Assembly (NCBI GenBank): GCA_001510575.1
Contig: LNGK01000006.1
Span: 2,289,565-2,353,564 of the forward strand
Source of the DNA: Knoxdaviesia capensis
Lineage: Eukaryota; Ascomycota; Sordariomycetes; Microascales; Gondwanamycetaceae
Direction of reading: 5' to 3'
DNA length: 64,000 nucleotides
In this document: in pieces, positions 12,650 through 25,410 of the stretch
How the letters are laid out: each line of letters begins with the position of its first letter
How positions within the stretch are numbered: position 1 is the first letter of the stretch
Notes under the pieces: generated by a model
The model's input: only the letters and a program-made list of their open reading frames with translations
Told to the model about the DNA's origin: nothing
Database searches by the model: none
Program-made: the position numbers and the translations under genes

Positions 12650-12734
12650 GCGTAATTGGTGTAGTGGTAACATTAATCGTTGCCATCGTTGCAATGATTT
12701 CGATTAGCCCTGGGTTCGATTCCCAGATTACGCA
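12650..12734 (+). tRNA. tRNA-Gly(GCC) with a 14-nt intron
   Basis: A full cloverleaf can be drawn. The acceptor stem GCGTAAT/ATTACGC pairs perfectly. The D stem is GTGT/ACAT (one G-T pair) with loop AGTGGTA. The anticodon stem AATCG/CGATT is perfect, and the T arm is CTGGG-TTCGATT-CCCAG. The segment between the anticodon stems is 21 nt instead of 7. Taking TT-GCC-A as positions 32-37 and T12700 as position 38 leaves a 14-nt intron at 12686-12699, in the canonical place one base 3' of the anticodon. The anticodon GCC reads GGC/GGT glycine codons. The discriminator base is A. The D arm and T arm act as the internal A and B boxes for RNA polymerase III. Confidence 0.93.
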
Positions 12735-12739
12735 TTTTT
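12735..12739 (+). terminator. RNA polymerase III terminator
   Basis: Five T residues directly follow the discriminator base of tRNA-Gly, the standard Pol III stop signal. Confidence 0.7.
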
Positions 12740-13442
12740 GCGGCTGGCAACATATTTTTGCCCACATGCTTTTTTCTTTTTGCTTCTTTTCCGCGCATGA
12801 TGGAATTAATATAGAATAGATCCATCCTTCGTACCTTGCGTCCCATACTCCTAATTCCAACCCATCCCCGATCATCCTCTTAGCGTCTGTAGAGATCCTC
12901 CATCAAAAGTCTCCGTCTTCAAAGTGAATCACCATCACGTGCGTGGTCACATGGCATCAGCCGTCCCTATATTGCCGTGCCTCCAAGGATCGCTTCCTTA
13001 CAGCCTCGGCTGGGATCGCTCAAATCTCCCATCACGACCTGGCGTGAGCGCGCGTGCTAGAATCCTCTCACTTCTCACCCATCATCCCTTACATCTCTAG
13101 ATGTTCCATCCTTCTTTTGTTTCCTCCAATATTTTTCCTAGCTGGACCTGAAATTCCTTTCTTTACCCTATAACCCGGCGCTTTGCATTTTATCTCTTCA
13201 CCTAAGTGTGAATCAATCGGCTCGTTTGTGTCTTGCGCCGCTTATCTGTGGCGTTTGAGACTTGTCTCCGTCGCTGGTTGTTTGTCTTCTCGCGTTGAGT
13301 TTGTCCACTGTGGCTTAGCCTTCCGGGTTCTCTCGGCCTCCAACTTCTATCGACTCCCCTGCATCAACTGGTGTCATCGACGAACCCCGCCGTTTCCGCA
13401 ATTGGCTGCTCATCCAGAGTGCCCCAGCGACACGCCAGGACC
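12740..13442. other. upstream region of the Pex16 gene
   Basis: About 700 bp between the tRNA and the Pex16 start codon, with CT-rich patches from about 13070 on. No coding sequence is recognised. Confidence 0.5.
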
Positions 13443-14887
13443 ATGGCACCCCCTCCGACCCGGCCGGGTCCAGCCCGGGCGGAGGACGAAGCAAAGAAGA
13501 AGCCGACTAAGCAATCGCCGGTTGGCACGGTCTTATCGATGCCGCCTCAGTGGCTGGGCATGTACGACGCGTATATCACCAAGAATGCCGGCCAGGTGTC
13601 GCAGATTGAGTCGACTCTACGGTCGCTAACATACATCATCCCGGGTATGTTCATCGCAGACTTGCACGCAAGCCATTCCCTCGTACTGATACGTTTCTAG
13701 GTCGCTTCCGTGATGCCGAGATTGCCTCGGAATCGGTCCACTCGGCCGTGCAACTCCTCTCCCTCTACCACGACTCCATCCTCCAGAAAGCCGTATCGCG
13801 AATGTCGATTGCTGCGGCTGCCCCTCCCACCACCCATGGCCGCTACACGGGATACTGGACATCGCGATCGCCGCTGTACCGCCGCGCAGCACTCCTTCTA
13901 CAGACCGTTCAATACGTGCAACTGCTGTGCGAAATGGCCGCCAAGCGACGCGGCGGCAAGCGCCTGCAGTGGCGGGTGGTAGTCACGATAGAGCTCGTGA
14001 AGGCCCTCTGCAAGATCGTCATGCTCAAAGTCACCGGCTTCCGGACGTTGATGACGCCCGCGCTGCCCGAGCGGCCACCTTTGCCGGCGGACCTGGACGA
14101 CGAAGAGTCCGGTGAGACGGCGCTCGAGGAACTCCACCGTGCGCTCAGTGGCACCGAGACGCCCGACGTCGAAGAGGTGGAGGAAGTCGACGGCGAGGTC
14201 GAGGAGGAGCGGCGCGAGGAGGCGCGCCGGCGCGAAGCTGCCGCCCACGACCACCCCGCCACCGACTCGGGCTACGGGTCCGCGTCGGTGTCGGGATCGG
14301 AGTCCTCGGCGGCCTCGGCGCGCTCGAAAGAGTGGGCCATGCCGCGCACACGCCGCACCCTCCCAACACTCCCTGACGCGAACGATATCTCCAGCTACCT
14401 GATGAGCCGTGTGCTCACGGCCGACGATATCCGCGCGCCTACGGGCCTGGTCAACCCACTGAACAAGGCCGGCACAGCCGCCGAAGTCCTGCACATCCTT
14501 GCGCCGCTCGTCTACGCACTGCTCGCAGCGCGCTGGGCGCTTTCGCAGGCCGAGCCGACCACGGCCACCGGCCGCGCCGCTGGCGTGAAACGCCCCACGG
14601 GGTGGACCGGCGTGGCGGCCGCGTGGGCGCCCTGGGTGGCGGGCGCGGGTCTCGAGTACGCCGCGCGCCAACTGCGCGACCGCAGCCTGCGGGCAACGCA
14701 GGCCGAGCGGGACGAATGGGGCCGGCGGGCGTGGTCGGCCGGCTGGTGGGGCATGAAGGGCGCGGTGTACGACACGGTGTCGCGCAAGGTTGTCGAGGGC
14801 GTGCGGCGGCGGGTGCCGGGCATCCTTGGCGGCATTCTGGAGGACTATGAGTATTTGTGGGATAGCTATCACTTCAGTACGGGGTGA
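13443..14887 (+). CDS. pex16: peroxisomal membrane biogenesis protein Pex16
   Basis: Peroxin-16, which helps deliver membrane proteins to the peroxisome and supports peroxisome formation. Exons are 13443-13644 and 13701-14887, with a 56-bp phase-1 intron, giving 462 residues. The N-terminal core reads WLGMYDAYITKNAGQVSQIE, then STLRSLTYIIPGRFRDAEIA and SVHSAVQLLSLYHDSIL, the family's best conserved stretch; the intron sits inside the IIPGR motif. It continues with YTGYWTSRSPLYRRAALLLQ and an LLCEMAAKRRGG segment. An acidic and Ser-rich low-complexity insert lies at about 215-290. The conserved C-terminal region includes a hydrophobic stretch (LHILAPLVYALLAARWAL) and ends with EDYEYLWDSYHFSTG. 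The start ATG in CCATGG fits the family's short basic N-terminal tail. Confidence 0.93.
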
Positions 14888-17800
14888 GGGTCGCCGTGAC
14901 CGTGTCAGCGCCTGTGCCGGCCTTTTCTTTTGTACAGTCCTGCGTGTTTTATGTATATGAATACTTCGAATGTATTATTACCCTTCATTTTTTTATATAT
15001 ATATCTACAGTGACGACATCGCGCGGGTTGGGTGGTTCCATAGCAAATCGCGGGTTGTAAGCACTTGCATATTCATGGCGTCACCACAGCCGTATTTTTT
15101 TGAGGGGGGGAACGGCTGTCTGTGCCTCACTTTCTGTCTCCCACTCTCCCTAGCAAGCAAATCTCCCACGTGCGCGGTAAGTAGTGTATACGGCGCATGA
15201 GGGCCTCTTTTTTATATATCTATATATATTTATTTCTATCACATTTTCTTTCTTATTTTTTTGAAAACCCCCCCTTTTTTAATCTTTTCCGGCCGTTGCT
15301 GGTCACCGGGGGTTGGGACATTTTGGCTTCTGAAACAAAGGTCTGGAGTTCCCATGACAACAACACAGCTTCTTCCGTCCACTGGCATTTGAAGAAAGAT
15401 CGCAACGAGGCCCGCGAAGAAACAAAACACCCTGTCAAAAGCGGAAGGCAGGTCGAGGCCGACTTATGTAACTGGAGGATCAGTTGATATCCCGGGGTCC
15501 ATTTGCAGTTTGTGGCTTGGCTTTTGGGGCTGGCGTCTTATGTACGACACACTCGGTCCACATGCGCATGATAAGTAGCTGAGGGCGAAGAAAGAGCGAT
15601 TGATCGAGAAGTCATCCGGTCCTTGCTCCTGCCAGAGATGTTTGCCTAGCCCTCTCGTCGTGTAATGGATTATCTCATCTCGTCGCACGAGATGTGAGTT
15701 CTCCCGGCTTCTCATCTCTGCAAGTATCTTCATCTTTGCATCTCTAGTTGTCTTCCTATATTCCCTCCATATGACACTCCTAATATATGTCGTTCCCGGT
15801 TATCTGTCCACACTGTCTTCTGGTTCCCGTTTGCACCGCCACGGACTCTCTTCACTAACCCCGCGATACCGCCACTCGTCCGGTGTTCAACAGATGTCAA
15901 GGCTCGAGACAAACGCGTTTTGATCCTCAATATCGCAGCCAGCCAGCCGTTCCGTCTTGCTTGGCACATGGAAACCAACTGGGGCGACAACCTGGATCGA
16001 AAATACAGGGGTTCCAATCTGGCAGATAAAGGAAAAGAAGAATCCCGTCTCCACTTCGCCTGGTGGGCCGCCACCACTCTATGAAATCCTCTCGGTCAGT
16101 TCTCAGGTCAGAAAGCTACTGTCCGTGTGTTCCCGCATTCTGTTTGGGGCTGTTGCCGCACTCAGCGCGCACCTATCACAACGTCCAGAGTGGCCGACAT
16201 GTGGTCGAAGCCCCCTGGGACTAGCCAGGGGGGGAAGCCAAGTTTGTGTGAACCAACAAGGCCTTTTCTTTCTTGGCTGGCCGCTGGGCTTCAGCCCCTC
16301 CTTCGGTCACAGCTTTGCCATTGCTGCCAGGCTGGCCTGACTGTTGATAGGCTTTGCTAACCCTATGCCGAATGATCAAGTCTTTTGTTCGCCCCCCTTG
16401 ATAACGTTTGAACCGCCGAGAACGCCGCCGAACATCGAGCAAGAACACCGTGGAGAGTGCAAGAGACAGCTAGCCAGGCACATCTTGATAGTCTGGGCCG
16501 CCAATACAGTGTCTCGACACGCCATAACGCAAAGAGCGAACATGCCCGTGGTGAGATTCACTTAAACCGTGAGTGAGTCAGTGTTTCGTGCCCTTCGATC
16601 GCCGTTTTTTCGTGGAGTGTCTCTGGCCGCAATCGTCTGTTGGTTCCAGCGCCGTCCATGTCCGCTTTGGCTGTGATGTGATGCGACTGTGACTGGGATA
16701 GTATTGGATCCGTGCTTGATGAAATTTGCTTATGCTCATGCCTATCACCTCAACCCCCGGATCAGCCACTCTTCCGTTGGTCCCGTATCCGTTGATGTCA
16801 CACTCCTGTCACCCACCACCTGCGCTCTTATATATGTCTCTGACTCTTTGGCCTAGATCTCCTGTAAATCTTTTGTCTGGCCTGCTTCCGGTTCGATTCA
16901 AAATTGCTTTGCTTTGTTGTGTTTTCCTGCATCGATTATCTTCAGAGAACTGGAACGACAGCCTCTGACTAACCGCGCAGGCACCTAGCAAGCTCGACTC
17001 AGCTAGATCTACGCCACACCATCCCGTCCGTTAGCCGGACCGAAAGCTTCAAGAGCTCCCATCCCTTGATTCTACTGAATACGACTGTACCTTTCTTCCC
17101 ACCATAGACCTAGGCCCAACCTTGCGCCCCTCAGTTGGTCAAAGGTCGTCCACATTCAGGCTTCAAGCCCCTTCAACTCGGAACCTGGACCGCATTCTCT
17201 AGTCTGCTTTCTTAAACTATTCTGACAAACCCCTCTACGCTCTCTCGGGTTTTAACCGTGGCTTTCCCACCTTGCTCTCCTAATTCTTTCTTCTTCCTTT
17301 TTTTCTCTCCTAATTTTCTTCCGTCACCATCTTCCGACTTCTTTCTCTATATTCGGTCGCTTGATTATCGCTTCCTTCGTGGTCTTTCTTTGGGATTACT
17401 GCGCCTCTCCTCCCGCGCCTAATTTACGACGCCATCGACCGCCACCGCGATAACACTTCTGGCCGTTTCCCCCCAGCCTCAGCATCCCCCGCCTCAAACC
17501 CTCGATCAGCTCCAACCCTAATCCTCCCGACACTACCACCACCAGCAACTCAAAAAGTCAACTCCCAGCCCTGTGCTTTCAACCAACAATCTTCCCAGCT
17601 ATCGCCGAGGCTCCACATCGAATCGACGGTCTTTCCAGTTTTTGTCATTCTTACCATTTCTGTTACTATTTACATATTCTTTTTTCTTTTCTTCCTCATA
17701 CCCTTTTCCCTCCTTACTGCTGATTTCTCCCCTCTTCAAACTCTCTCCAACTGTGACGTCGGCCGGCCTTTGCTGTCTTTGTTTTCGTTGAGAATACCAT

Positions 17801-18016
17801 AAACCGATCGCGACTGTGCGAACCCGTCAAGAACTAGCGACCTATTCTACGACTATTCTTTTTTTGTCGAGTCTCCCCTTCGCCTCCGTCATCGCACATC
17901 ATATCGCGTTTAGGTTTTTTTCTTCAATGACAAAAGCTTTCCTCTCAACCTGAACCACCTTTTTCCTGTAATCAATCTCCCTATGATAAACTGGAACCTT
18001 CACTGCCAAAATCCTC
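14888..18016. other. intergenic region, CT-rich towards its end
   Basis: No recognised gene in about 3.1 kb. From about 17000 on, the plus strand becomes a long pyrimidine-rich tract, typical of a fungal promoter and leader running towards the exon at 18441. AACCCTAAT at 17512-17520 is another telomere-like motif. Confidence 0.5.
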
Positions 18017-18322
18017 GTAAGTACACTCCCCGTCGTACCGATTTGACGCGCCTATCTTCATTTTAAAAGGTGATATTTTATCTTATTTTTGTTTTGCTGG
18101 AAATGTTTTCTTTCCGTGCTCATCTATTTTGTTCTTCATGATCATCTGTTTTATTTGTTTTTGTGTGTTTTTTTTTTTTCAAAACACCCCGCGCGCCCCG
18201 CCTGTTATTTTCAATAGACAAGGGCTATCTCAATGATAGCTTTGTTTTTTTAAACGGAATTTTTATGATGATAGAGTTGTTATCTAACCTATGCTGAATT
18301 TCTCTTGTTTTATTTGCGTTAG
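18017..18322 (+). other. probable 5'-UTR intron
   Basis: A consensus donor GTAAGTAC at 18017, a CTAAC branch motif near 18284 and a TTAG acceptor at 18319-18322 frame a 306-bp intron in the CT-rich leader just before the ATG at 18441. It supports a genuine transcript starting upstream of that ATG. Confidence 0.5.
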
Positions 18323-18440
18323 GCTCTTTACCTTTTGTCATCAAACACCCCTCGATATAGTCGAACGATTTCCAGAAACCCGACTCCTTTGACCATTTTT
18401 CTCCTTCAATCCTCCACCCTCTTCTCACACAACGACCAAA

Positions 18441-18604
18441 ATGGCTTCGGCACCTCAACCTTCCGACGAGGTCGCACCCGCGCCTCCGGAAATCCGGGTG
18501 GCAGCAAACGGCACATCGAACGGAGCGACGGCACCTGTTAAGAAGCGCAAGAAGGATCTGAAGCCGATTATTACCACAGAGGGGGAGGCGAACCCTCAGA
18601 ATCC
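18441..18604 (+). CDS. possible alternative first coding exon of the SR-protein kinase
   Basis: ATG in the context CAAAATGG opens 54 codons plus two bases, ending at a strong donor (CC|GTAAGT); without splicing, translation stops at once at the TAA inside the donor. The peptide begins MASAPQPSDEVAPAPPE and has a basic patch KKRKKDLKP that could act as a nuclear localisation signal. No following exon is obvious in the next 2.4 kb. The phase left here (2) is exactly that needed by the kinase exon at 21547, so splicing across 2942 bp would give a 566-residue kinase with a different N-terminus. Alternatively this exon belongs to a separate gene whose later exons I failed to recognise. Confidence 0.4.
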
Positions 18605-21073
18605 GTAAGTACACCTCCTGGTCCTTTTGGTGGCCCGGAAATCCACCACAATCCTGTTCGGAGAACTCGCCTGATGCCGGGTGCTTCTCTTTTTCCCTTT
18701 TCCCTTCCTTTTTCCGCTTCTTCTTCTTTGCGTCTGTTTGCGCGAAGGGGGCGTCTTCATTTCCCCGTCTTTCGCAATATCTTCAGCAAGTGTCGTGGGT
18801 TTGCCAAGATGTTCTGTGCTCTAGTGCATGGAAGGTTGTGAAGAATCTCCCCGAGCTTAGCATTTATGCCTATTTTGCAACTCCTCGGGAAAGGCCTCAG
18901 ACCATCCGGATATCCTTTGAAGTCGACAGATCGTGAGACACGACAGCTTTTAACTACACAGAACCTTCCCTCTTCTCCCAGAACAAAACTGGAGTCAGAC
19001 CTGCCGGAAGTCCCACGGTTTCTAAACGGAGAATTGCCCGGATTTTTGCCCAATCGTGGTGATGAACTATGGCTATTTTATGTCGCATCGGCACAGTGTG
19101 CATGTGTGCGATACAAAATAAAAGTCTCGCAGCAAGTGCGCTGAATCGCAACCACAAATCTATGGTGATGACGCACAGGTATAACTTGGGAACGTTTCCG
19201 TGTAATATCATGTCGCGCAAACCCGAGAAACGAAGAAACCACAGAGAGAGCAAGTGCTTCTAGACCTTGGGTGACTGGAAATCTCGCGGTGAGATGACAG
19301 AACAACGGTGCCGGTTTTCTTGTTCTATGCGTCTTTCTATAGGGCTTTCAACCTTTATGCACAGCCACGTTCCGAGCCGATGCGCGAAAAAAACAAGAGA
19401 CGACAACTTCACAATCATGAGACGGAGAAAGGCCCAGCGATTTTGATTGGGGAAACGCCGTGGAATGAACAGAAATGGCCTTCAATCGATACACAACGAC
19501 CGCTACACAACAGCACATCCGACATCTCGCGCGACACGTTTGAACATAGACACAAGGACCGGACGGGGAGAGGGAGAGGGAGAGAAAGCTGTTCAACAAC
19601 GATATCTTCACAGCACATTTTCTCCTGGTCTCGGCAGGCCGGTCGGACAGTTGGGCCAGCTGTTGGGCTGTTGAAAATGGCTGCTGTCTCTCTCCTGTCA
19701 TCCTTGCTCTTTGTCATACGCTGTTCCCGTGCCATTTTCGCCTTCCTCTTGCCGATCACCGGTCCGACGATAGAGTTCGCGTTGACTGTTTCTCATTCTC
19801 GGTTTTCCCTCCAACAACCTCTTCTGGCGACAGCTTTATATATCCTCGATCCTCCCCCCCACCACCAAACAGTCCCTCGGTCTTCCTTTCTCTCCACTGG
19901 CGGTTTATTCCTCCATTACGCTTTCCTGGAATATCTCCGCATCAAGGTCACCACGTTGCGCATCCCTCGATCTCTGTCTGCATTTTGATTTCCATCTTCG
20001 AATTCTTCTTCACTGAGTTGGTGTATGGTCACTCCATATTTAGCTTCACCCCACCTACTGATCCCGGTTGACTAGGGTGGCTGTTCCGTTTCCGTGCCCC
20101 ATAATTTCTCTCTTTCTTTTTCCCTTTATTTTCTTTTTTTTAGCCCTTCCCCTCCCACTGCCTGGAGTCTCCAGTGAGATTTTCTATCCCCTCCTTCAAT
20201 TCAGCTCAGCTCTCTGCCCCTGCCAATTCATCAGTGATTTCTTGGAGGGGGGTTGTGCGCACTAGGTATTTTCTACAGACCTCCGTGTGTCGCTTTTGCT
20301 GCCTCTAGCCCAAATCTTTACCGCCAACTGGGCTTGAACTGGCTGTTGCTGCTGTTGTTGGCTGCTGCTCCTTGCATATGATCTGCAGTCGGCCGATAAC
20401 TGCATCGCTGGCCTCCCGACTGATGCTGGGTGTTTTGCCCTGTTTCCACCTTGAAGGCTTTGATTGGGTGGTGATACAAGAGTGAGGCCTAGTAGCCAAG
20501 GTTGAAATGTTTTTCCCCTTCTATCAACCACAGTCACTCCTATAATTAAGAAATCGAGTGATTCGTCCGCTGGTCAAGCACAATAGTCACCGTCTAGATT
20601 GAAATTCATTTTTTCTTTCTTCCTTGACTGTTGGGGTTGCCGATATCCGCTTTGGTCTCTTCTTAATTCATGGGACCTGATCACCCTTCCTACACTCAGA
20701 TGTGATTCTTTGTTTCTTCATATCAAAATCACCACCATCTTGGTCCCCTCATAAGGAAACACTCTAAAAAACTTGTCCCCCCCCATTACTATCAGTCTTG
20801 GCCCTCAGCAATCAAACGGGACATCTTCTTGCCTGGTATACTTTCTATTCCACCTTTTCAATTTTCTGTCCCAAATTTTTTTTTTGCCACTGAAAGCATT
20901 TTGGATATTTTGTTCTCTTCTCCCTTTTTCATACTCCAGCTTCCCTGTTATTTCTCATCCCCCCCGGAGATCATCCCGCGCTGTTGTCGAAATCTTTATG
21001 TTCGCTCCCCGCACATAAGACTTTGCTGGTTAGCTATTCTGACTTCCGCACGGGAGTCTGACATGATTTCATC
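18605..21073. other. region between the two candidate kinase first exons
   Basis: No recognised coding sequence. From about 19990 to 21070 the plus strand is pyrimidine-rich and looks like a second promoter and leader serving the ATG at 21074. The 226-codon frame at 19308-19988 begins at a non-ATG codon and shows no family signature. Confidence 0.45.
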
Positions 21074-23342
21074 ATGAGCTTCCTCAAGTCTAAATCACGG
21101 TATTCCCCTGGCTCTGATGCTCGCTGAGTTGATATGTGTTGATTTTACTCTTCATTTTTTGCGTTCTTGTGCTTTGAGCCTTGAACGTTGATTTTAAGTT
21201 GCTGTCCGTCTCCCCTTCTGTTTGTCTCCGATCTGTCTCCGGCCTCTAGAGTATATCGCACTTGGAGGACGTCCAATCTTTGCTGCCCACCACATGATCT
21301 GCATTCACGGCCGCACTCCGTTAAAACGCTGGTCGATGCTCACGTACCTAGTGGTTATCGTGGCGAAGCCAGAAGCTATTTCTGCCAACTGGCCAGCGTC
21401 TGGATTCCTGACCGCCTTTGGGCATCATCGCATTTTCGGATGTCTCTTTTTGGATTGCTGGCTGTTCCACCGGAGCATCTCATGCCAATAACACTGGACC
21501 ACTAAAGACGTGATAAATACTGACCTCGCTTCTTATTTTCATATAGGACCTATCACGCCGGCACCTTTGCTGACTCGCCCGAATCCCTTTCCTCCAGTAG
21601 CGACGTTGAAAACACCGCGGACGAAGAAGACTCGGAAGATTACTGCAAGGGCGGTTACCACCCCGTTACGATTGGCGAAGAGTTCAAGGATGGAAAGTAC
21701 ACGGCCATTCGCAAGCTCGGCTGGGGCCACTTCTCGACGGTGTGGCTGTCGCGCGACAACACCTCCGGCAACCATGTGGCTCTGAAGGTGGTCCGATCTG
21801 CCCCGCACTACACGGAAACCGCGGTCGACGAAATCAAGCTCCTCAACCGGATCGTCAAGGCGAACCCGAACCACCCCGGCCGGAAACATGTGGTGTCGCT
21901 ACTCGACTCGTTTGAGCATAAGGGCCCGAACGGCACGCACGTCTGCATGGTGTTCGAGGTTCTGGGAGAAACCCTGCTGGGCCTGATCAAGAAGTGGAAC
22001 CATCGCGGAATTCCCATGCCGCTGGTGAAGCAGATCACCAAGCAGGTTCTTTTGGGCCTCGACTACCTGCACCGGGAGTGCGGCATCATCCACACCGACC
22101 TGAAGCCGGAGAATGTGCTTATCGAGATTGGCGACGTCGAGCAGATCGTCAAGACGGTGGTGGACTCGGAGCCGAGCGACAAGGAGAATAACCGCAATGG
22201 CCGCCGCCGGAGACGTACTCTGATCACAGGCTCTCAGCCGCTGCCTTCGCCTCTCCATTCTTCCTTTGGCGGGATCCATGCGTTGACGCCTAGCTCGTCG
22301 GCTGGATCGCATCCCAGCTTCGGCCAGATCCTGAATGACTGTACGTACATCGTGAATCACCACCCCACGCTGATGTGGACAAACCTGCTTCGAGATATCT
22401 GCTTGGTGCTTGAACTGACTCTTATATCCCCCCCCAATTAGCGCGCAAGAAGGAAGCTTCTCCTACCAAACAACACGATAACAACCAAAGAGAAAAATCT
22501 GCGTAAGTCCCACAGTATTTCGGCAAATATTTTCGCGGACACCCAGTTTTCTATCTTTGCTAACATATGCGCTTGCAGTGACATCATCACCCGCGAGGTG
22601 TCGGGCATTTCCCTCGACCGGAAAGCGTCGCGCGAAAAGCACAGCGGCGACGAAGAGTCGTACGGAATCATCAGCGTCAAGATAGCCGATTTGGGTAACG
22701 CTTGCTGGGTCAACCACCACTTTACTAATGATATCCAAACCCGGCAATATCGTTCTCCTGAGGTGATTCTGGGCGCCAAGTGGGGCGCCAGCGCGGATAT
22801 CTGGAGCGTGGCCGCGATGGTGAGTGACTTCTGGATCTGGCCGACTCTATTCGATACCATACAGAACAGTTTGCTAACACACTCCTCCTTTCTTGTCTTA
22901 GGTATTTGAACTGATTACGGGCGATTATCTGTTTGACCCGCAATCCGGTACCCGCTACGGCAAGGACGACGACCATATCGCCCAGATCATCGAGCTTCTT
23001 GGACCGTTCCCGAAGTCGATGTGCGTGTCGGGAAAGTGGTCGAATGAAATCTTCAACCGTAAGGGCGAGCTGCGGAACATTCACCGACTCCGGCACTGGG
23101 CTCTCCCGGACGTACTTCACGAGAAGTACAAGACGCCGAAGGAAGAGGCGCGCAGCATATCCGAGTTCCTGATGCCGATGCTGGAGCCGCTCCCCGAGAA
23201 CCGCGCCAACGCTGGCGGCATGGCCAACCACGCGTGGCTCCGCGATACGCCGGGACTCTACGGCTCGCTGGTCCCCGATCTGGAACCGGGATCGCGCGGC
23301 GAAGGCATTGAGGGATGGGCCAACGAGACACGTCGGCGGTAG
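21074..23342 (+). CDS. SR-protein-specific kinase (SRPK, Sky1/Dsk1-like)
   Basis: Serine/threonine kinase that phosphorylates Arg-Ser repeats of SR-type splicing and mRNA-export factors. Exons are 21074-21099, 21547-22340, 22442-22502, 22579-22819 and 22902-23342, giving 520 residues. An acidic N-terminal run (SSSSDVENTADEEDSEDYC) leads to the SRPK hallmark KGGYHPV and the Gly loop LGWGHFSTVWL. Visible catalytic residues are Lys89 (VALKVV), Asp193 (HTDLKPEN) and Asp331 of DLGNACW, the SRPK version of DFG. The two kinase lobes are split by a Ser-rich spacer (about 205-315), shorter than in some relatives, as expected for this family. The sequence QTRQYRSPEVILG is the activation-segment end and the C-lobe reads FDPQSGTRYGKDDDHIAQII. 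The first exon encodes only MSFLKSKSR and its donor (GTATTC) is weak; the exon at 18441 is an in-phase alternative. Confidence 0.93.
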
Positions 23343-24800
23343 ACTTTTTTGTGAATTCTTTCTGCTCGGTTCATCATGTTTGGGTTGGACATTGGGATGT
23401 GTTTGCTCCTTTTTTCCTTCTAAAGATTCGGGGTTCTGCTTTTCTTTTTACGTTTCTGTTTCGTCTTCTCACTGTTTTCGAACGTTGCTGATTTCGTACT
23501 ACAGTTCTCTTTCTTTTGTTGTTTGCTATCGCCTCCTATCGGCTTACATCGTTGCTATCCCCAATTGCCACCCCCCTAAACCTTTCGGGGAGTTTTCCGT
23601 TGTCCTCCACGTCTCCTGTTTCGTGTGCCGTGTTTCTCGATTCCAGTCCCAAGTAATGTCCTTGCTTTGCGGTCTTTGGCGAGGGTGGCGGTGTAGTGTG
23701 GTGGCGGCGAGTTGAAGTCCCGGGAATGGATGTGAGAGCGAAGTATGATTCAGGGCTGTCGTGCTGTCTGTTGGTGCATACGTGTGTGTGTGTGTGTTGG
23801 GGGCGAGTGTGGGTGGGCGAGAGTGGCCAGTGTCCGGAGTACACGGAGTGTTATGTGGGAGGAGGAAGCAAGTTGCTGTTGACGGCCGGTCTTTGCCACG
23901 TGGCCGGATGTGGGGGATAATTGCCTACATGTCTTTATCACACTCACTCGGTTACGCGTTGCGGATAGCGAATTCACACTCTGAGACAACGGATATGGGA
24001 GGGAGTTGGACTGTATTGTTGCTGTATGTGTGCGCGTATGTATGTATGTGTGTGCCTGTGTGCTGTATGGTGCTACCTCTCGGCAAGCTGAAGTGAAACG
24101 GCCTGGCTGGCTGGCTGGCTGGCTGGCGATACTGCAGCTGGCATTCCTTCGGCGGGAGGTGTTTCGTGTGTGTGCACATACTCACTCTTGCTTGCTTATA
24201 TGTTGCTGATTGCTTATGATAGAATAGATAGATCAGCGTAGAAGAACAGCGAAAGTTCCTCATGGATGTGTGACCGGTCAATCAACCTCTTCTCAGGGTG
24301 TGTTTGCGTGAAGATGTCGGTGTCGGCGGCGTTGCGCGTGTGATACGTAGTGAGACGAAGCTTTGGATACTCGCATAAGACCGGGGAGGAGGCCCGGGCG
24401 GTGGGTGTGGTAGCTACAGCCATCAGGGCCCCGCGCTGAAGGCCAAGCTGATGCGGGAACTTTGCGACAGGGAGGAGTGCATCTTGTGATTTGTGGGTGA
24501 TGAATGCTGGGTCTACTCGCTCTGCGGGCTGTCAAGTATCACAATGGACGGCGGTGGTTCTACGCAGGACTAAGTTGGGTGACTCTACAGTAGATACGGT
24601 ATAGGCCGTAGATACATGTTTCGGGACCAGTGTGTGATGACATTGATCATTCAAGCGTGAATATTTATGAGAGTCTAAAGACATGACAGAGAGAACACAG
24701 AAGAAGAAGTGTCGGACATGAGAGCACAAGATGAGAAGAAATGAAAGACAGCAGAACATGTGAAGACCAACAGCCATAAAAAGAACAAGCGAAACAACTA
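23343..24800. other. intergenic region with simple repeats
   Basis: 3' flank of the kinase, then TG-rich and CTGG-rich low-complexity sequence. No recognised gene. Confidence 0.5.
24103..24127. repeat. (CTGG)n tetranucleotide repeat
   Basis: About six uninterrupted CTGG units, next to TG-rich stretches at 23780-23800 and 24020-24060. Confidence 0.9.
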
Positions 24801-25371
24801 GATATTATTGAAACCGGAGAATCTGAAGAACCCAAAAACCGACCCAATCAAACCGAAAATTTCGCGGAGTAAGAAAACAAGCAACTGGCTACAACCAGAC
24901 GCGGGCGAGCTAGGAGTTTCCAGTTTGGAAGTTAGCTGGAACCCATCGGCCGGCCGGTCATCCCGGCGTCGGCGAGGCCACCGGGCGGCGTAAAAGTCCC
25001 CCCGGAAGGACACCGCAGGAGCTCAAGTGGAGATGCTTCCCGAATAAGCCGGGAAGCCCCAACACCGGCATCCTTCAGCGCCTCAAACTGCGCGCATAGA
25101 TTGGAAAATGCAGGGTTTTCCTCCACTCACTATTCCACCCGGGCAAGCAGCAGCGGAGAGTTCTCTGGGGCGTAAGACTTTTCTCTCCCACCTTCAGGCA
25201 CGAGAGGGAGGGGGAGACTTATCTGCCGGGAGAAGAGAGAAGTCCACACGGTCTATTCCGTGTTCTCCCCGCCGTAGAGACGGGGGCGCCGCAGAGGGTC
25301 CTCATGCGTGCTTGCTGGGTCTGTTCGGAACAGCACGGGGAAAGGAGTCTAAGGGGGGAGGATGCGGGGGG

Positions 25372-25377
25372 NNNNNN
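25372..25377. other. assembly ambiguity (6 N) inside a G run
   Basis: Six unresolved bases sit within a poly-G tract, so the length and sequence here are uncertain. Confidence 0.95.
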
Positions 25378-25410
25378 GGGGGGTTAGCGGCGGGCGGGGA
25401 GGACGGGCCA

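Noticed and set aside
19308..19988. 226-codon plus-strand frame between the kinase first exons
   Set aside because: It starts at a non-ATG codon, has no family motif, and its second half merely translates CT-rich leader-like DNA.
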